From positions 1-64,000 of the forward strand of contig NZ_JAIBHJ010000009.1 of the NCBI RefSeq assembly GCF_021278025.1: a stretch of DNA of 64,000 bases, given 5' to 3'. Position numbers and translations under genes: made by a program. The stretch is from Motilimonas sp. E26. Lineage in GTDB: Bacteria > Pseudomonadota > Gammaproteobacteria > Enterobacterales > CBDFNC01. Below, in pieces: positions 49,189-58,427 of this stretch. Numbering within the stretch: position 1 is the stretch's first letter; each line of letters begins with the position of its first letter. The notes below the pieces were generated by a model. It was not told where the DNA came from, searched no databases, and saw only the letters and a list, made by a program, of their open reading frames with translations.

Positions 49189-49629
49189 TTAATCTTTGCT
49201 ATACATACTTTCGGTCATGTTAGCGTAAGCGGCTGTGAATGCAGCTTCCTGAAATTTTTTCAGGCCCGTTACGGCAAAGTCGATAGCAATTGGGTTACGC
49301 TTTATTTGTTCTTTGATAGTGTTACCGTTAATAAACTCAACGGTTAAGCCATCAATAAGTTGGATCGCTGCTTCAATTTTAAAACCGACAGCGCCGCCAG
49401 CAAACTTGCCTTTTTGCGGGCGAGATTTAATCACCACTTTCTCAATCTTGTAGTCTTCGACTAGTTTTGCAAAATCAAACTGAAACTTTTTAAATAGTGC
49501 CTGATCAGCATCGTCTTTTAGTAAAAATTTACGTGTGCGACATTCCGGTAGCTCAAATAGCCCCTTATCGAGTGCCAATAGTGAAATAACAGCTTCGCTG
49601 CCCTGAATTTCAACGCCACAAACTCTCAT
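49189..49629 (-). CDS. DUF3010 family protein
   Basis: The 146-residue product begins MRVCGVEIQGSEAVISLLAL and has the RNase H-like strand pattern of this family, with a C-terminal GLKKFQEAAFTAAYANM helix. KVVIKSRPQKGKFAGGAVGF is a likely conserved loop. The family is common in Vibrio and Shewanella, and its function is unknown. An early acidic residue in GVEIQG together with the RNase H-like outline suggests a nuclease-like fold, but this is inference. Single gene, convergent with the CsrB-like RNA. Confidence 0.8.
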   Translation of the reverse strand: MRVCGVEIQGSEAVISLLALDKGLFELPECRTRKFLLKDDADQALFKKFQFDFAKLVEDYKIEKVVIKSRPQKGKFAGGAVGFKIEAAIQLIDGLTVEFINGNTIKEQIKRNPIAIDFAVTGLKKFQEAAFTAAYANMTESMYSKD

Positions 49630-49781
49630 TTGGATACCCCTTAATAATTTTCGTCTTCATTATACTCAAATATCATGCAAATGCGCGATTTCAGCTTGGT
49701 TGTTTATGTCTTAAAGGTCGGTAGCGATAGGGGTCTTAGCGAGTAAACCTAAGAGCTCGGCGGAAAAGATAAAAATAACAG

Positions 49782-49810
49782 TTGCAAATGATAATTAATA
49801 TCATTAGTAT
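49782..49810 (+). promoter_or_regulatory. Fur-box promoter of the first RyhB-type RNA
   Basis: -35 TTGCAA (49782-49787), a 17-bp spacer and -10 TAGTAT (49805-49810). The spacer contains TGATAAT-T-AATATCA (49789-49803), a 7-1-7 Fur box, so Fur-Fe would block polymerase directly. Confidence 0.78.
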
Positions 49811-49816
49811 CTATCT

Positions 49817-49935
49817 CGTTGTCCAAGCACTCCTAAAGCGACGAGCTAATCATGGCTTAATGTTCTAGGCAAATGGCACGACATTGCTCACATTGCTTCC
49901 AGTTTGCCGACTATTCTTATAGTCGGCTTTTTTTT
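49817..49935 (+). ncRNA. ryhB: RyhB-type iron-responsive sRNA, copy 1
   Basis: Contains GCACGACATTGCTCACATTG plus CTTCCAG (49876-49902), identical to the pairing core of enterobacterial RyhB. It is followed by the terminator GCCGACTAT-TCTT-ATAGTCGGC (49906-49927) and eight T. The Fur box in the promoter fits synthesis under iron limitation, when RyhB represses iron-using proteins and frees siderophore genes. About 119 nt, longer than the 90-nt E. coli form because of extra 5' sequence. The start is inferred from the promoter. Confidence 0.88.
49906..49935 (+). terminator. Terminator of RyhB copy 1
   Basis: GCCGACTAT (49906-49914), loop TCTT, ATAGTCGGC (49919-49927), then eight T. Confidence 0.9.
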
Positions 49936-49985
49936 ACTTAAATTTCAAATACAAAGAAAGTATCTAAAGTTATTTACTTTGTAAA

Positions 49986-50000
49986 TGATATTTATTATCA
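49986..50000. promoter_or_regulatory. Second Fur box
   Basis: TGATATT-T-ATTATCA, a 7-1-7 Fur box with one mismatch to the inverted-repeat consensus, between the two RyhB-type cores. TTGTAA (49979-49984) and TTGGCA (50010-50015, with AAATAT at 50033-50038 after 17 bp) are possible -35 boxes. Confidence 0.7.
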
Positions 50001-50044
50001 TTTGATTTGTTGGCACGGCAGATTTTTTTAACAAATATCTTTTA

Positions 50045-50122
50045 CAGGTTTTTGTATCGCTTTCTGTTTTAGTGCAAGCACGACATTGCTCACATTGCTT
50101 TTTCTCAGCGTTTCGTTGAGTT
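50045..50122 (+). ncRNA. RyhB-type sRNA, copy 2 (possibly decayed)
   Basis: The same 20-base core GCACGACATTGCTCACATTG (from 50078) recurs here, about 200 bp after copy 1. It is followed by CTCAGCG-TTT-CGTTGAG (50104-50120), a 7-bp hairpin with one G-U pair, but the T-tract is short (TTT then GGGGG). The upstream Fur box is good and the promoter weaker than for copy 1. Either a second functional paralogue, as in Salmonella RyhB-1/RyhB-2, or a decaying duplicate. Ends are estimates. Confidence 0.6.
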
Positions 50123-50550
50123 TGGGGGCTACTTGCATGATGGCTTCTGTCATTCACTATCCAGCCAGAGTGTAAGTAGTGCCCACCTCTTTTCTTTCTG
50201 TCATTTATTCCACGATATATCTCACTTTAAAACCGCCTTCACTTTAGATTTTTCAGCTGAATTTTAATGAGTTTTACAGAGTTTGAAAAAATTCAAGAAA
50301 TCTTTTCCACAATTATTATATTTTTATGCTTTATTTTAGGAAGTAACTTTAAAGGTTATTATTTTTATTTTTCAGTCACTTATCTTTTTGTACTAGTACT
50401 TTATTATGTAAATGTTACAGATGAGACGTTTTTGTGAACAGAGATATCCACAGGCTATCGCTATTGAAAATAAAAAAAACAGGTTCAAACATAGAGCCTA
50501 GGCGGGGCTTGTGGCATCCTAGCAACATCATTTTTCAATAGACGCTTTTT
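50123..50550. other. AT-rich leader region upstream of polA
   Basis: 428 bp without a supported gene. Two DnaA-box-like sequences with one mismatch each (TTTTCCACA near 50305, ATATCCACA near 50449) are too few and isolated to claim an origin. Confidence 0.4.
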
Positions 50551-53310
50551 ATGCCGCAGATACCTGAAAATCCTTTCATCCTTGTTGATGGTTCTTCTTA
50601 CCTTTATCGCGCTTTTTATGCGCCGCCTCATTTAACAAATTCAGCCGGTGAACCAACCGGGGCGGTATATGGTGTGGTGAATATGCTGCGCAGTTTATTG
50701 AACCAATTTTCGCCCAGTCATATTGCGGTTGTGTTTGATGCGAAAGGTAAAACATTTCGCGATGAAATGTTTGCCGAATATAAGGCGCAGCGGCCATCGA
50801 TGCCAGATGATCTGCGCTCTCAAGTTGAGCCTTTGCATGACATTATTCGCGCTTTAGGCCTACCTATCATCATCCATGAAGGGGTTGAAGCGGACGATGT
50901 GATTGGCACATTGGCGCGCCAAGCCAGTGCAAAAGGCATCAATACCTTGATCAGTACCGGCGATAAAGACATGGCGCAATTGGTGGATGATCATGTGCTA
51001 TTGATTAATACCATGACCAATACCGTGCTTGATCGTGACGGTGTGGTGGAAAAGTTTGGTGTCGGCCCAGATTTGATCATCGACTATCTCGCGTTAATGG
51101 GCGATAAGGTAGATAACATACCAGGAGTGCCGGGGGTGGGTGAGAAGACGGCCATCGCTATGCTGCAAGGTATAGGTAGCATGGATGAAATTTATGAACG
51201 CTTAGATGAGCTGCCCGCTCTGGGCTTTCGCGGCTCAAAATCGATGCCAGAGAAAATGCGTGTAAATGAAGCAGAAGCACGTATGTCTTATACCTTAGCA
51301 ACCATTAAAACGGATGTTGAACTGGCTGAGCGTTATGAAGATCTCAGTGCCAAGCCTGCCGATAAAGATAAATTGATTGAGCTTTACGGAAAAATGGAAT
51401 TTAAGCGCTGGTTAGCGGAAGTGCTTGATGGGCCTGTGGTATCAAATTCGGCAACGCCAGCAGAAGTTGAAGAGCTGGTTTCTGCGGCTACTTTAGATAG
51501 CTCAAAATATGAAACAATTTTAACTCAAACTCAGCTTGATACATGGCTAGCTAAATTACAGCAAGCCCCCCTATTTGCCTTTGATACAGAAACCACCAGT
51601 GTTAACTACATGCTCGCTGAGCTAGTTGGGTTTTCATTTGCTGTCGCCCCCGGTGACGCCGCTTATCTTCCGGTGGCACATGATTATCCCGATGCGCCAG
51701 AGCAGTTAACACTGGATCAGGTGTTGTCGCAACTTAAGCCCATCTTGGAAGATGCAAGTAAAGCAAAAGTGCTGCAAAACTTAAAGTACGATGCCAGTGT
51801 GTTGGCGCGATACGATGTGACTTTACGCGGTGCTGATTTTGACACTATGTTGGAATCTTATGTATTTAACAGTGTGTCTAATCGCCATGACATGGATAGC
51901 CTTGCACTGAAATATTTAGGCCATAAAGCCATTAGCTTTGAAGATGTAGCGGGCAAGGGCGCGAAACAGCTCACTTTTAATCAAGTGCCATTGGAAACCG
52001 CTGCGGTGTATGCTGCAGAGGATGCTGATGTTACTTTACAGTTACACCAAACCTTATGGCCTAAGTTAGAGCAGCAGCCATCACTGGCCAAACTATTTCA
52101 TGAGGTGGAATTACCACTGGCCAATGTGCTATCGACCATTGAGCGCACGGGGGTGTTGATTGATTCTGATTTATTAAACAAGCAAAGCCATGAATTAGGT
52201 GAAAAAATTATCGCCCTTGAAGCCAAGGCTCATGCTATTGCCGAGCAACCGTTTAACTTAGGCTCGCCGAAACAGCTACAAGAAATTTTATTTGAGAAAA
52301 TGAAATTACCGGTGGTGAAAAAAACCCCAAAAGGGGCGCCTTCTACGGCGGAAGAAGTATTGCAAGAACTCGCATACGACTACCCACTGCCAGCGGTTAT
52401 TTTAGAGTATCGTAGTTTAAGTAAACTGAAATCTACTTATGCCGACAAGTTACCTAAAATGGTCAATTCTGCAACGGGACGAGTACATACGTCTTACCAT
52501 CAAGCTATCACCGCGACTGGCCGTTTATCGTCGAGCGATCCTAACTTACAAAATATCCCGATTCGTAATGAAGAAGGTCGCCGCATCCGTGAAGCCTTTA
52601 TTGCTAAGCCTGGCTTTAAGGTAGTGGCAATCGATTACAGTCAAATTGAACTGCGGATCATGGCGCACTTATCCCAAGATGCTGGCCTGCTGAGTGCTTT
52701 TGCTGATGGTAAAGATATTCATAAAGCAACCGCTGCCGAGGTGTTTTCGGTGTCGTTGGATGATGTAACCACTGAACAGCGTCGCAGTGCTAAAGCGATT
52801 AATTTTGGCTTAATCTATGGCATGAGTGCGTTTGGTTTAGCTAAGCAGCTAAATATCGGTCGCGCCGAAGCGCAAACGTACATGGATCTCTATTTTGAAC
52901 GCTACCCTGGTGTCTTACGTTATATGGAAACCACGCGCGCTAATGCGATGGAAGATGGTTTTGTGGAAACCTTATTAGGTCGACGCTTGCATTTGCCTGA
53001 TATTAAAGCACGCAATGCGATGCGTAAAAAAGCCGCTGAACGTGCAGCAATCAATGCGCCGATGCAAGGGACTGCGGCTGATATTATCAAGTTAGCCATG
53101 ATCCACGTCGCTGATTGGATTGAGCAGCAATCTGACAACTCCATTCAAATGATCATGCAAGTACACGATGAATTGGTGTTTGAAATTGCAGAAGATAAAT
53201 TGGAGCAATATGTTCCAACATTACAACAGCTAATGGAGCAAGCGATGACCCTCGATGTGCCTTTAGTGGCGGAAGCTGGCATAGGTGATAACTGGAATCA
53301 GGCACACTAA
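50551..53310 (+). CDS. polA: DNA polymerase I
   Basis: Removes RNA primers and fills gaps. The 919-residue product has the 5'-3' exonuclease domain (residues 1-290; [37 protein letters not shown] helix-hairpin-helix), an active-looking 3'-5' exonuclease domain (Asp345 and Glu347 in FAFDTETTS) and the polymerase domain with motif [19 protein letters not shown], the O-helix [19 protein letters not shown] and motif [13 protein letters not shown]. Length and motifs match E. coli Pol I (928). Spot 42 follows, as in enterobacteria. Confidence 0.98.
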   Translation: MPQIPENPFILVDGSSYLYRAFYAPPHLTNSAGEPTGAVYGVVNMLRSLLNQFSPSHIAVVFDAKGKTFRDEMFAEYKAQRPSMPDDLRSQVEPLHDIIRALGLPIIIHEGVEADDVIGTLARQASAKGINTLISTGDKDMAQLVDDHVLLINTMTNTVLDRDGVVEKFGVGPDLIIDYLALMGDKVDNIPGVPGVGEKTAIAMLQGIGSMDEIYERLDELPALGFRGSKSMPEKMRVNEAEARMSYTLATIKTDVELAERYEDLSAKPADKDKLIELYGKMEFKRWLAEVLDGPVVSNSATPAEVEELVSAATLDSSKYETILTQTQLDTWLAKLQQAPLFAFDTETTSVNYMLAELVGFSFAVAPGDAAYLPVAHDYPDAPEQLTLDQVLSQLKPILEDASKAKVLQNLKYDASVLARYDVTLRGADFDTMLESYVFNSVSNRHDMDSLALKYLGHKAISFEDVAGKGAKQLTFNQVPLETAAVYAAEDADVTLQLHQTLWPKLEQQPSLAKLFHEVELPLANVLSTIERTGVLIDSDLLNKQSHELGEKIIALEAKAHAIAEQPFNLGSPKQLQEILFEKMKLPVVKKTPKGAPSTAEEVLQELAYDYPLPAVILEYRSLSKLKSTYADKLPKMVNSATGRVHTSYHQAITATGRLSSSDPNLQNIPIRNEEGRRIREAFIAKPGFKVVAIDYSQIELRIMAHLSQDAGLLSAFADGKDIHKATAAEVFSVSLDDVTTEQRRSAKAINFGLIYGMSAFGLAKQLNIGRAEAQTYMDLYFERYPGVLRYMETTRANAMEDGFVETLLGRRLHLPDIKARNAMRKKAAERAAINAPMQGTAADIIKLAMIHVADWIEQQSDNSIQMIMQVHDELVFEIAEDKLEQYVPTLQQLMEQAMTLDVPLVAEAGIGDNWNQAH

Positions 53311-53441
53311 TAAACGCTCAGTTCGCTAACGCTGGTTGGCGAACTTGAAGTTGTGATTGGGTGCGGGTGAAATTTAATGTTTTAGATCAAGTGATGTAAA
53401 TAAATTACAAATTAGCGCTTTAAATGTTCAACCCCTTTAAC

Positions 53442-53447
53442 TATAGT
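53442..53447 (+). promoter_or_regulatory. -10 box of the Spot 42 promoter
   Basis: TATAGT 8 bp before the expected Spot 42 start at 53455. The -35 region (TTTAAA at 53419-53424) is weak. No convincing CRP site was seen, although Spot 42 is CRP-repressed in E. coli. Confidence 0.6.
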
Positions 53448-53454
53448 TTTAGCT

Positions 53455-53581
53455 GTAGGGTACAGAGGGAAAGGTAGTCAATCTAAGATGCTTATCTAAG
53501 ATTTTATCTTTCAGACCTTTTATTTCACTTATTGAATAAAGCTATATTAAGCGCCTTGGTAATTTACCAAGGCTTTTTTTT
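53455..53581 (+). ncRNA. spf: Spot 42 RNA
   Basis: GTAGGGTACAGAGG at the 5' end, ATCTTTCAGACCTTTTA in the middle and a strong terminator correspond to E. coli Spot 42, which also lies between polA and yihA (engB). Spot 42 base-pairs with mRNAs such as galK to tune catabolite responses with Hfq. This copy is about 127 nt (E. coli 109); the extra bases are AGTCAATCTAAGATG-like sequence in the 5' half, where AAGATGCTTATCT repeats an AAGAT motif. Confidence 0.9.
53553..53581 (+). terminator. Terminator of Spot 42
   Basis: GCCTTGGT (53553-53560), loop AATTT, ACCAAGGC (53566-53573), then eight T. Confidence 0.92.
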
Positions 53582-53734
53582 GCCTAGAAATTAGCTTTAT
53601 CTGCATTCAGGCAGATCATTTGTTCACTCAAAACGGTGTTAAAGATACGGTATTGTTAAATAATTACAGTCTTATCGAAATAAGACTGTCGTTATTCTGA
53701 TGATCAAAAACCAGTATTCGCGCAGGGCAAACGC

Positions 53735-53905
53735 ATGAATGATTTTGCAACGATAAGTGACGTTTTTAGACGAATATCTGCCGCAGGGAAGCGGCAGTTA
53801 AGCCATCAACAGCTTTTGAAGGATGATTTCACGGCGTTTCGTATAATAAAATGTGACTTGTTTAAGGATGTGCTCAAATATTGTACATTCATGTGTCCGG
53901 CCTAA
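53735..53905 (+). CDS. Possible small protein of 56 residues
   Basis: ATG with AGGG 8 bp upstream. The product MNDFATISDVFRRISAAGKR and onward (56 residues) ends CTFMCPA and has the mixed amphipathic character of a real small protein (LSHQQLLKDDFTAFRIIKCD). It is not recognised. It lies between Spot 42 and the convergent engB stop at 53918. Only codon composition and the ribosome site argue for it; it may be chance. The rest of 53582-53734 holds nothing else. Confidence 0.33.
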   Translation: MNDFATISDVFRRISAAGKRQLSHQQLLKDDFTAFRIIKCDLFKDVLKYCTFMCPA

Positions 53906-53917
53906 GTATTAGCGGAT

Positions 53918-54562
53918 TTATTCTGCGTCTTTGAGCTCTGGCTCTGCATCTTCAATGGCCGGGCAGTACCATTGATTGAGCTTAATCATTAATTTTTCTA
54001 AGCCGATACCTTTGGTTGAAGAAAATGCTTCAACTTCTACATCACCTTCAAATGTTTTTGCTTCTTCACGCATCCGTTTTAACGTGGTTTTTCTTAGGCC
54101 TTGTTTGAGCTTATCGGCTTTGGTCAACAAACAAAGTACTGGTAAGTTACTATCAACAGCCCAGTAAATTAAATCTTGGTCAGAATCTTTAAAAGGGTGG
54201 CGAATATCCATTAACACCACTAAACCTTTAAGTGACTCGCGTTTTTGTAAGTACTCCCCCAGTGCTTTTTGCCAGTTTTTTTTCATATCTTCTGGTACTT
54301 TCGCGTAACCGTAGCCGGGTAAGTCGATAATACGTTTGTTTTCAGCTAGTTCGAAGACGTTAATTAACTGAGTACGGCCCGGAGTTTTACTGGTGCGCGC
54401 TAAGGTTTTCTGTCTGGTTAGGGTGTTCAGCGCGCTGGATTTACCTGCGTTAGAGCGACCAGCAAAGGCGACCTCGATACCAATATCGTCGGGCATTTGG
54501 CGAATATCAGGCGCACTTGTAATAAAGTGGGCAAGGTTGTAGTTCATGGTTTGCTTGGTCAA
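53918..54562 (-). CDS. engB: Ribosome-biogenesis GTPase EngB (YihA/YsxC)
   Basis: Essential-type TRAFAC GTPase acting in large ribosomal subunit assembly. The 214-residue product has G1 [10 protein letters not shown]2/G3 region [12 protein letters not shown] and [10 protein letters not shown], and G4 TKADKL, with the EngB-specific [20 protein letters not shown]. Length is typical (about 210). It is convergent with the small frame at 53735 and divergent from the cytochrome c4 gene, with 143 bp between starts. Synteny with polA and Spot 42 matches enterobacteria, where the gene is yihA. Confidence 0.96.
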   Translation of the reverse strand: MTKQTMNYNLAHFITSAPDIRQMPDDIGIEVAFAGRSNAGKSSALNTLTRQKTLARTSKTPGRTQLINVFELAENKRIIDLPGYGYAKVPEDMKKNWQKALGEYLQKRESLKGLVVLMDIRHPFKDSDQDLIYWAVDSNLPVLCLLTKADKLKQGLRKTTLKRMREEAKTFEGDVEVEAFSSTKGIGLEKLMIKLNQWYCPAIEDAEPELKDAE

Positions 54563-54705
54563 AATGCTTACTCCAGCGGGAAAGTTTTACGTATTGATTA
54601 CTTTTTTTTAAAATTGTGTAAAATATGCGTGTTCATAAAAATAATGATTGTAGCATGCACGGATAAGCATGTGATCTGGAAGCTTAATAATAAAATTGGA
54701 TTGCC

Positions 54706-55329
54706 ATGAAAAACATAGCGCTAGCTCTAGTAGCAATGATCGGGTTCAGCGGTGCCGCTTTAGCACAAGGTGATGCTGCTGCAGGAGAAACTAAATCAGC
54801 AACATGTGTTGCTTGTCACGGGGCTGATGGTAACTCACCAACAGATATGTACCCTAAATTGGCAGGCCAGCATCCCAAGTACCTTGAAAAGCAGCTTAAA
54901 GAATTTAAGCTGGCAATGGAAACGGGCGGTGAAAAAGGCCGTAATAACGCCATTATGGGTGGTATGGTTGCTGGCTTAACCGAGCAAGATATGGCTGACT
55001 TAGCTGCTTATTATGGCGGTAAAAGTATGTCTCCAGCGACCACGCCTGAAGAGGTAGTTGAAGCAGGACAAAAATTATACATGGGCGGTGATGCTGCTCG
55101 TGGTATTCCTGCTTGTACTGCTTGTCATGGCCCTCGTGGTGAAGGTACTGAATTGTCTGGTTTCCCGAAAATTTCAAGCCAGCATCCTGCTTATATCAAA
55201 TCACAGCTTGAGCTATTTCGCAGTGGTGAGCGTAATAACGATATGAATGGTATGATGGGCGACATCGCGAAAAAGTTAACAGACGAAGATATTGCTATCT
55301 TGTCTAAATATATCGCAGGTCTGCACTAG
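54706..55329 (+). CDS. Dihaem cytochrome c4
   Basis: Periplasmic dihaem electron carrier, often a donor to cytochrome oxidases. The 207-residue product has a signal peptide (MKNIALALVAMIGFSGAALA, cleavage before QGDAAAG) and two haem-binding CxxCH sites: CVACH (34-38) and CTACH (137-141), in two homologous halves (KLAGQHPKYLEKQLKEFKLA and KISSQHPAYIKSQLELFRSG). Met ligands are likely in NNAIMGGMV and NDMNGMMGD. Length matches the family. It is followed by a terminator and lies next to engB as in Shewanella. Confidence 0.96.
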   Translation: MKNIALALVAMIGFSGAALAQGDAAAGETKSATCVACHGADGNSPTDMYPKLAGQHPKYLEKQLKEFKLAMETGGEKGRNNAIMGGMVAGLTEQDMADLAAYYGGKSMSPATTPEEVVEAGQKLYMGGDAARGIPACTACHGPRGEGTELSGFPKISSQHPAYIKSQLELFRSGERNNDMNGMMGDIAKKLTDEDIAILSKYIAGLH

Positions 55330-55386
55330 GCAATTGTCACGGGCCAAGTGATTGGCCGTTAGTGAATGCAATTAGCCGCACTATTA

Positions 55387-55420
55387 ACTGTACCAGCCTT
55401 GTTGCTTGTACAGTTTTTTG
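55387..55420 (+). terminator. Terminator of the cytochrome c4 gene
   Basis: AACTGTAC (55387-55394) pairs with GTACAGTT (55409-55416), followed by TTTT. Beyond it, 55421-55671 holds only leader sequence before yihI. Confidence 0.82.
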
Positions 55421-55671
55421 TGTTTCTGGGGTTTAATATTTTTGAATTGAGTTTGCGTTGCTTAAGGCTTTCTATTTGTTACTTTTTAGTAGATGCAAAA
55501 CCTGTTTAAAGTCGGTGTTATTTTGTTTCAGCAAAACGAGAAGGTAGCTTACGACTGCCATATTAGCTTTTATAGCCAATAAAACCATGTGTTGGATTGC
55601 CAAGCAATGCAACTAACCAGCTAGAATTTTATGATGCAGCCGTGATGCTGCTTCAAAGTAGAGAATAAAAT

Positions 55672-56250
55672 ATGTCACGTCAGAAGAAGACCCGTAAAGT
55701 AAACGCTAATGGCCCAAAAATGGGTGAGCGAATTAAAGTCAATCAAGAAGAAGCAAGGTTACAAAAGAAGCTGCAAAAGCGTAAAGGATTAAAAGCTGGT
55801 AACCGTAACGCAGAAGAGAAGAAAGCGGTCACATCCGCTCAAACAAAAGAGCCAATCGACCCTCGTGCCGGCAGTAAAAAGCCAATTGCTTTAACGCCTG
55901 AGCAAGCCGTTGAGTTAGCGCCAGTAAAACTAGCTCAGCATCAACCAAAAGCAAAATTGGTCAAAGCTAAGCCTAAAACAACCCTTTCTCCTGAGAAAGA
56001 GCTGGCTAGACTTGAAGCTGACGAACGCTTAGGTAGCTTGCTTGATAAAATAGACGAAGGTGAAAAAGTCAGTAGCAAAGATCTGGCTTGGGTAAACCAG
56101 CAAATGGAGCGTCACCAAGTGCTACTAAAGCAACTTGGCTTGCTAGACGAAGATGACTCATCGCGGGATGAAGATGAAATGTTAGATGCGTTCAGCAATT
56201 TAGATGATAGCTGGCTGCAAGATGTTAAAAATGAAAGAGAAAAGGACTAA
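55672..56250 (+). CDS. yihI: Der GTPase-activating protein YihI
   Basis: YihI stimulates GTP hydrolysis by Der and slows 50S ribosome assembly. The 192-residue product has a highly basic N-terminus (MSRQKKTRKVNANGPKMGER), a Lys/Ala-rich middle and a C-terminal helical acidic domain (LARLEADERLGSLLDKIDEG, LGLLDEDDSSRDEDEML). Length is close to the family (about 170-190). With engB next door this locus groups two ribosome-assembly factors. A DUF2489 gene follows after 3 bp. Confidence 0.88.
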   Translation: MSRQKKTRKVNANGPKMGERIKVNQEEARLQKKLQKRKGLKAGNRNAEEKKAVTSAQTKEPIDPRAGSKKPIALTPEQAVELAPVKLAQHQPKAKLVKAKPKTTLSPEKELARLEADERLGSLLDKIDEGEKVSSKDLAWVNQQMERHQVLLKQLGLLDEDDSSRDEDEMLDAFSNLDDSWLQDVKNEREKD

Positions 56251-56253
56251 ATA

Positions 56254-56700
56254 ATGTTGTGGTGGATCCTTGCTGGTATTGGCTTAATCGTCATCATTGG
56301 TTTATCAGCTTATGCCGGTATTTTATTACGCAAAGTAAAAGATCAGCAGTTAGCCTTAGCTAAGGCTGTTGAAAAACGAAATAACACGTTAATGGACAGT
56401 ATTACCTTAATCGCTAAGGCCATGGTGCAAGGGCAGTGTAATTTGTCAGAAGGCGCTATTAGATTGACCGTATTACTTGGCGAGTTGAAGTTAGCCAAGC
56501 CGATCGATTTTGATCAGCAATATCCAGCGTTAAATAAGTTGTACCAAGTGGTTAAAGACATGCCAACCCATGAAGTACGTAAAGAGCGCAGTAAAAAAGA
56601 AATTCGCCAACTTGATGAAAAGCGCGAAAAAGCTGAGCAGCGCTTAGAGCAAGAGATTATGGCTGAGATGCAGCAGCTGCAAGAGTGGCAGCTACCCTAG
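56254..56700 (+). CDS. DUF2489 family membrane-anchored protein
   Basis: The 148-residue product has one N-terminal membrane helix (MLWWILAGIGLIVIIGLSAY, residues 1-20) and a charged, helical cytoplasmic part (about 30-148) ending in a long coiled coil (RKERSKKEIRQLDEKREKAE). The central motif DSITLIAKAMVQGQCNLSEG is typical of DUF2489. Function unknown. It is translationally close to yihI (3 bp), the same pairing as in Shewanella and Vibrio. A strong terminator follows. Confidence 0.85.
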   Translation: MLWWILAGIGLIVIIGLSAYAGILLRKVKDQQLALAKAVEKRNNTLMDSITLIAKAMVQGQCNLSEGAIRLTVLLGELKLAKPIDFDQQYPALNKLYQVVKDMPTHEVRKERSKKEIRQLDEKREKAEQRLEQEIMAEMQQLQEWQLP

Positions 56701-56726
56701 CAAGCTATCGTGGTTTTCAAAAAGAT

Positions 56727-56759
56727 AAAAACGGCAGTGGGGCCCTCACTGCCGTTTTT
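56727..56759 (+). terminator. Terminator after the yihI-DUF2489 operon
   Basis: AAAAACGGCAGTG, short GC-rich loop, CACTGCCGTTTTT. A-run before and T-run after. Confidence 0.92.
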
Positions 56760-56918
56760 GTATCTGTATACGCCATCACATAAAGGCTGACAGGATCTAG
56801 CTTCAGTAATTTATCTCTAAAGAGATAGGCCTTATCTACACTTTTTTGTTCTTGCTCAGCTTTGCGTTTAAGTGGCTATGCCATACTTTGTCACAGTTTT
56901 GCTAATAGGATGTAACAA

Positions 56919-58286
56919 GTGGAAAAATTGGTTTGGGATCAAGGGATCATCGAGAAATATAACTATAGCGGTCCGAGGTACACCTCATACCCAACAGCGC
57001 TCGAGTTTGATGAAGCATTTAGCCATGATGATTTATTACTCGCGGCGCAGCGCTATCCTACACGCCACTTATCCTTGTATGTGCATATCCCGTTTTGCCA
57101 TAAGCTTTGCTACTACTGTGGTTGCAACAAGGTCATTACACGTCACCAACATAAGGCCGATCAATACTTAGACTATCTTGAAAAAGAAATTCGTTTTCAA
57201 GCTCAGTACTTTAAAGATAGAAAGATCAGTCAGCTACACTGGGGGGGCGGTACGCCAACGTTTTTAAACCCAGCACAAATTAAACGATTGATGGCAATAT
57301 TGCGTAGTGAATTTACCTTTTTGCCTGACGCCGAAATGAGTATTGAAGTTGATCCTCGCGAAATTGAGTTGACCACCATTGATCTGTTAGCGCAACAAGG
57401 CTTTAATCGCCTGAGTTTAGGTATTCAAGACTTTGATAAAAAAGTACAGCAAGCCGTAAACCGTGAGCAAGACGAAGGCTTTATTTTTCAGTTGCTCGAA
57501 CGTGCCAAAGCGAATGGCTTTCGCTCAACCAATTTAGATTTGATTTATGGTTTGCCTTATCAAACCAAAGAGAGCTTTGCGCGCACATTAACTAAAGTGA
57601 TGGAAATTGAGCCTGCGCGCCTGACCACCTTTAATTATGCTCACTTGCCGAGTCGTTTTGCGGCGCAGCGTAAGTTAAAAGAAGCTGACATGCCTAGCGC
57701 GCAAGAAAAGCTGGATATTTTGCAATACACCATCGAATACCTAACAGGGCAAGGTTATGTTTTTATTGGCATGGACCACTTTGCCAAGCCTGATGATGAG
57801 CTTGCTCAAGCACAAAAGTCGGGTGTCTTGCATCGTAACTTTCAAGGTTATACCACCCAAGGCAATGCTGATTTATTGGGATTAGGCGTTTCATCAATCA
57901 GCCAAGTGGGCGACTGTTACTCACAAAATCAAAAAGACTTAAAGGCTTATTATCAGCAACTTGATGAACAGCAGCAGGCACAATGGAAAGGGGTTGCCCT
58001 GAGCCAAGATGATTTAATTCGTCGCGCGGTGATCAAACAATTGATATGTAATTTTAGTTTGTCGTTTGCCAGTATTGAGCAAGAATTTGCTATCGATTTC
58101 AAACAGTATTTTGCTGATGATATTAGGTTACTCACGCCTTTTATTGAGGACCATTTAGTGTCGGTGACTGATGCCGCGATAAAGGTTGAGGCTAAAGGGA
58201 TGTTGCTGATCCGCAATATTTGCATGTGTTTTGACCTTTATTTACGTCAGCGTGCTCGTCAGCAACAATTTTCTCGTGTTATCTAA
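56919..58286 (+). CDS. hemN: Oxygen-independent coproporphyrinogen III oxidase HemN
   Basis: Radical-SAM enzyme decarboxylating coproporphyrinogen III to protoporphyrinogen IX without oxygen. The 455-residue product has the cluster motif Cys60, Cys64, Cys67 (CHKLCYYC, with Cys69 next), the SAM-binding GGGTPTFL and HemN signatures SLGIQDFDKKVQQAVNR and LDLIYGLPYQTKESF. It starts GTG with AGGA 7 bp upstream. No FNR site (TTGAT-N4-ATCAA) is evident upstream, although hemN is FNR-linked in several relatives. The repeat copy at 58296 follows. Confidence 0.95.
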   Translation: MEKLVWDQGIIEKYNYSGPRYTSYPTALEFDEAFSHDDLLLAAQRYPTRHLSLYVHIPFCHKLCYYCGCNKVITRHQHKADQYLDYLEKEIRFQAQYFKDRKISQLHWGGGTPTFLNPAQIKRLMAILRSEFTFLPDAEMSIEVDPREIELTTIDLLAQQGFNRLSLGIQDFDKKVQQAVNREQDEGFIFQLLERAKANGFRSTNLDLIYGLPYQTKESFARTLTKVMEIEPARLTTFNYAHLPSRFAAQRKLKEADMPSAQEKLDILQYTIEYLTGQGYVFIGMDHFAKPDDELAQAQKSGVLHRNFQGYTTQGNADLLGLGVSSISQVGDCYSQNQKDLKAYYQQLDEQQQAQWKGVALSQDDLIRRAVIKQLICNFSLSFASIEQEFAIDFKQYFADDIRLLTPFIEDHLVSVTDAAIKVEAKGMLLIRNICMCFDLYLRQRARQQQFSRVI

Positions 58287-58295
58287 TCTGTAGAC

Positions 58296-58346
58296 TATAC
58301 CCAATCAACTTGAAGATGCATGTTTCAGAGCCAGTTTTCTGGCTCT
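58296..58346. repeat. MITE terminus fused to a transcription terminator
   Basis: TATACCCAATCAACTTGAAG and ATGCATGTTTCAGAG (58296-58330) match the end of the 14079 element exactly. It runs into AGAGCCAG-TTTT-CTGGCTCT (58327-58346) with a T-rich tail, so the repeat end provides half of the hemN terminator. Confidence 0.8.
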
Positions 58347-58427
58347 TATTTTTATCAAACAAAGCAATGCTTTCGTGCACTTTTATAGGCAAAGCCGTAA
58401 AATTGTTCCCTCGCTATCATTTTCTCA

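Noticed and set aside
49945-50157. 70-codon minus-strand frame across the second RyhB core
   Set aside because: Antisense to the Fur box and RyhB core, with no ribosome site and an unlikely Cys/Thr/Lys composition.
50300-50460. DnaA-box-like sequences before polA
   Set aside because: Only two one-mismatch boxes without an AT-rich unwinding element or neighbouring dnaA/gidA genes; no support for an origin.
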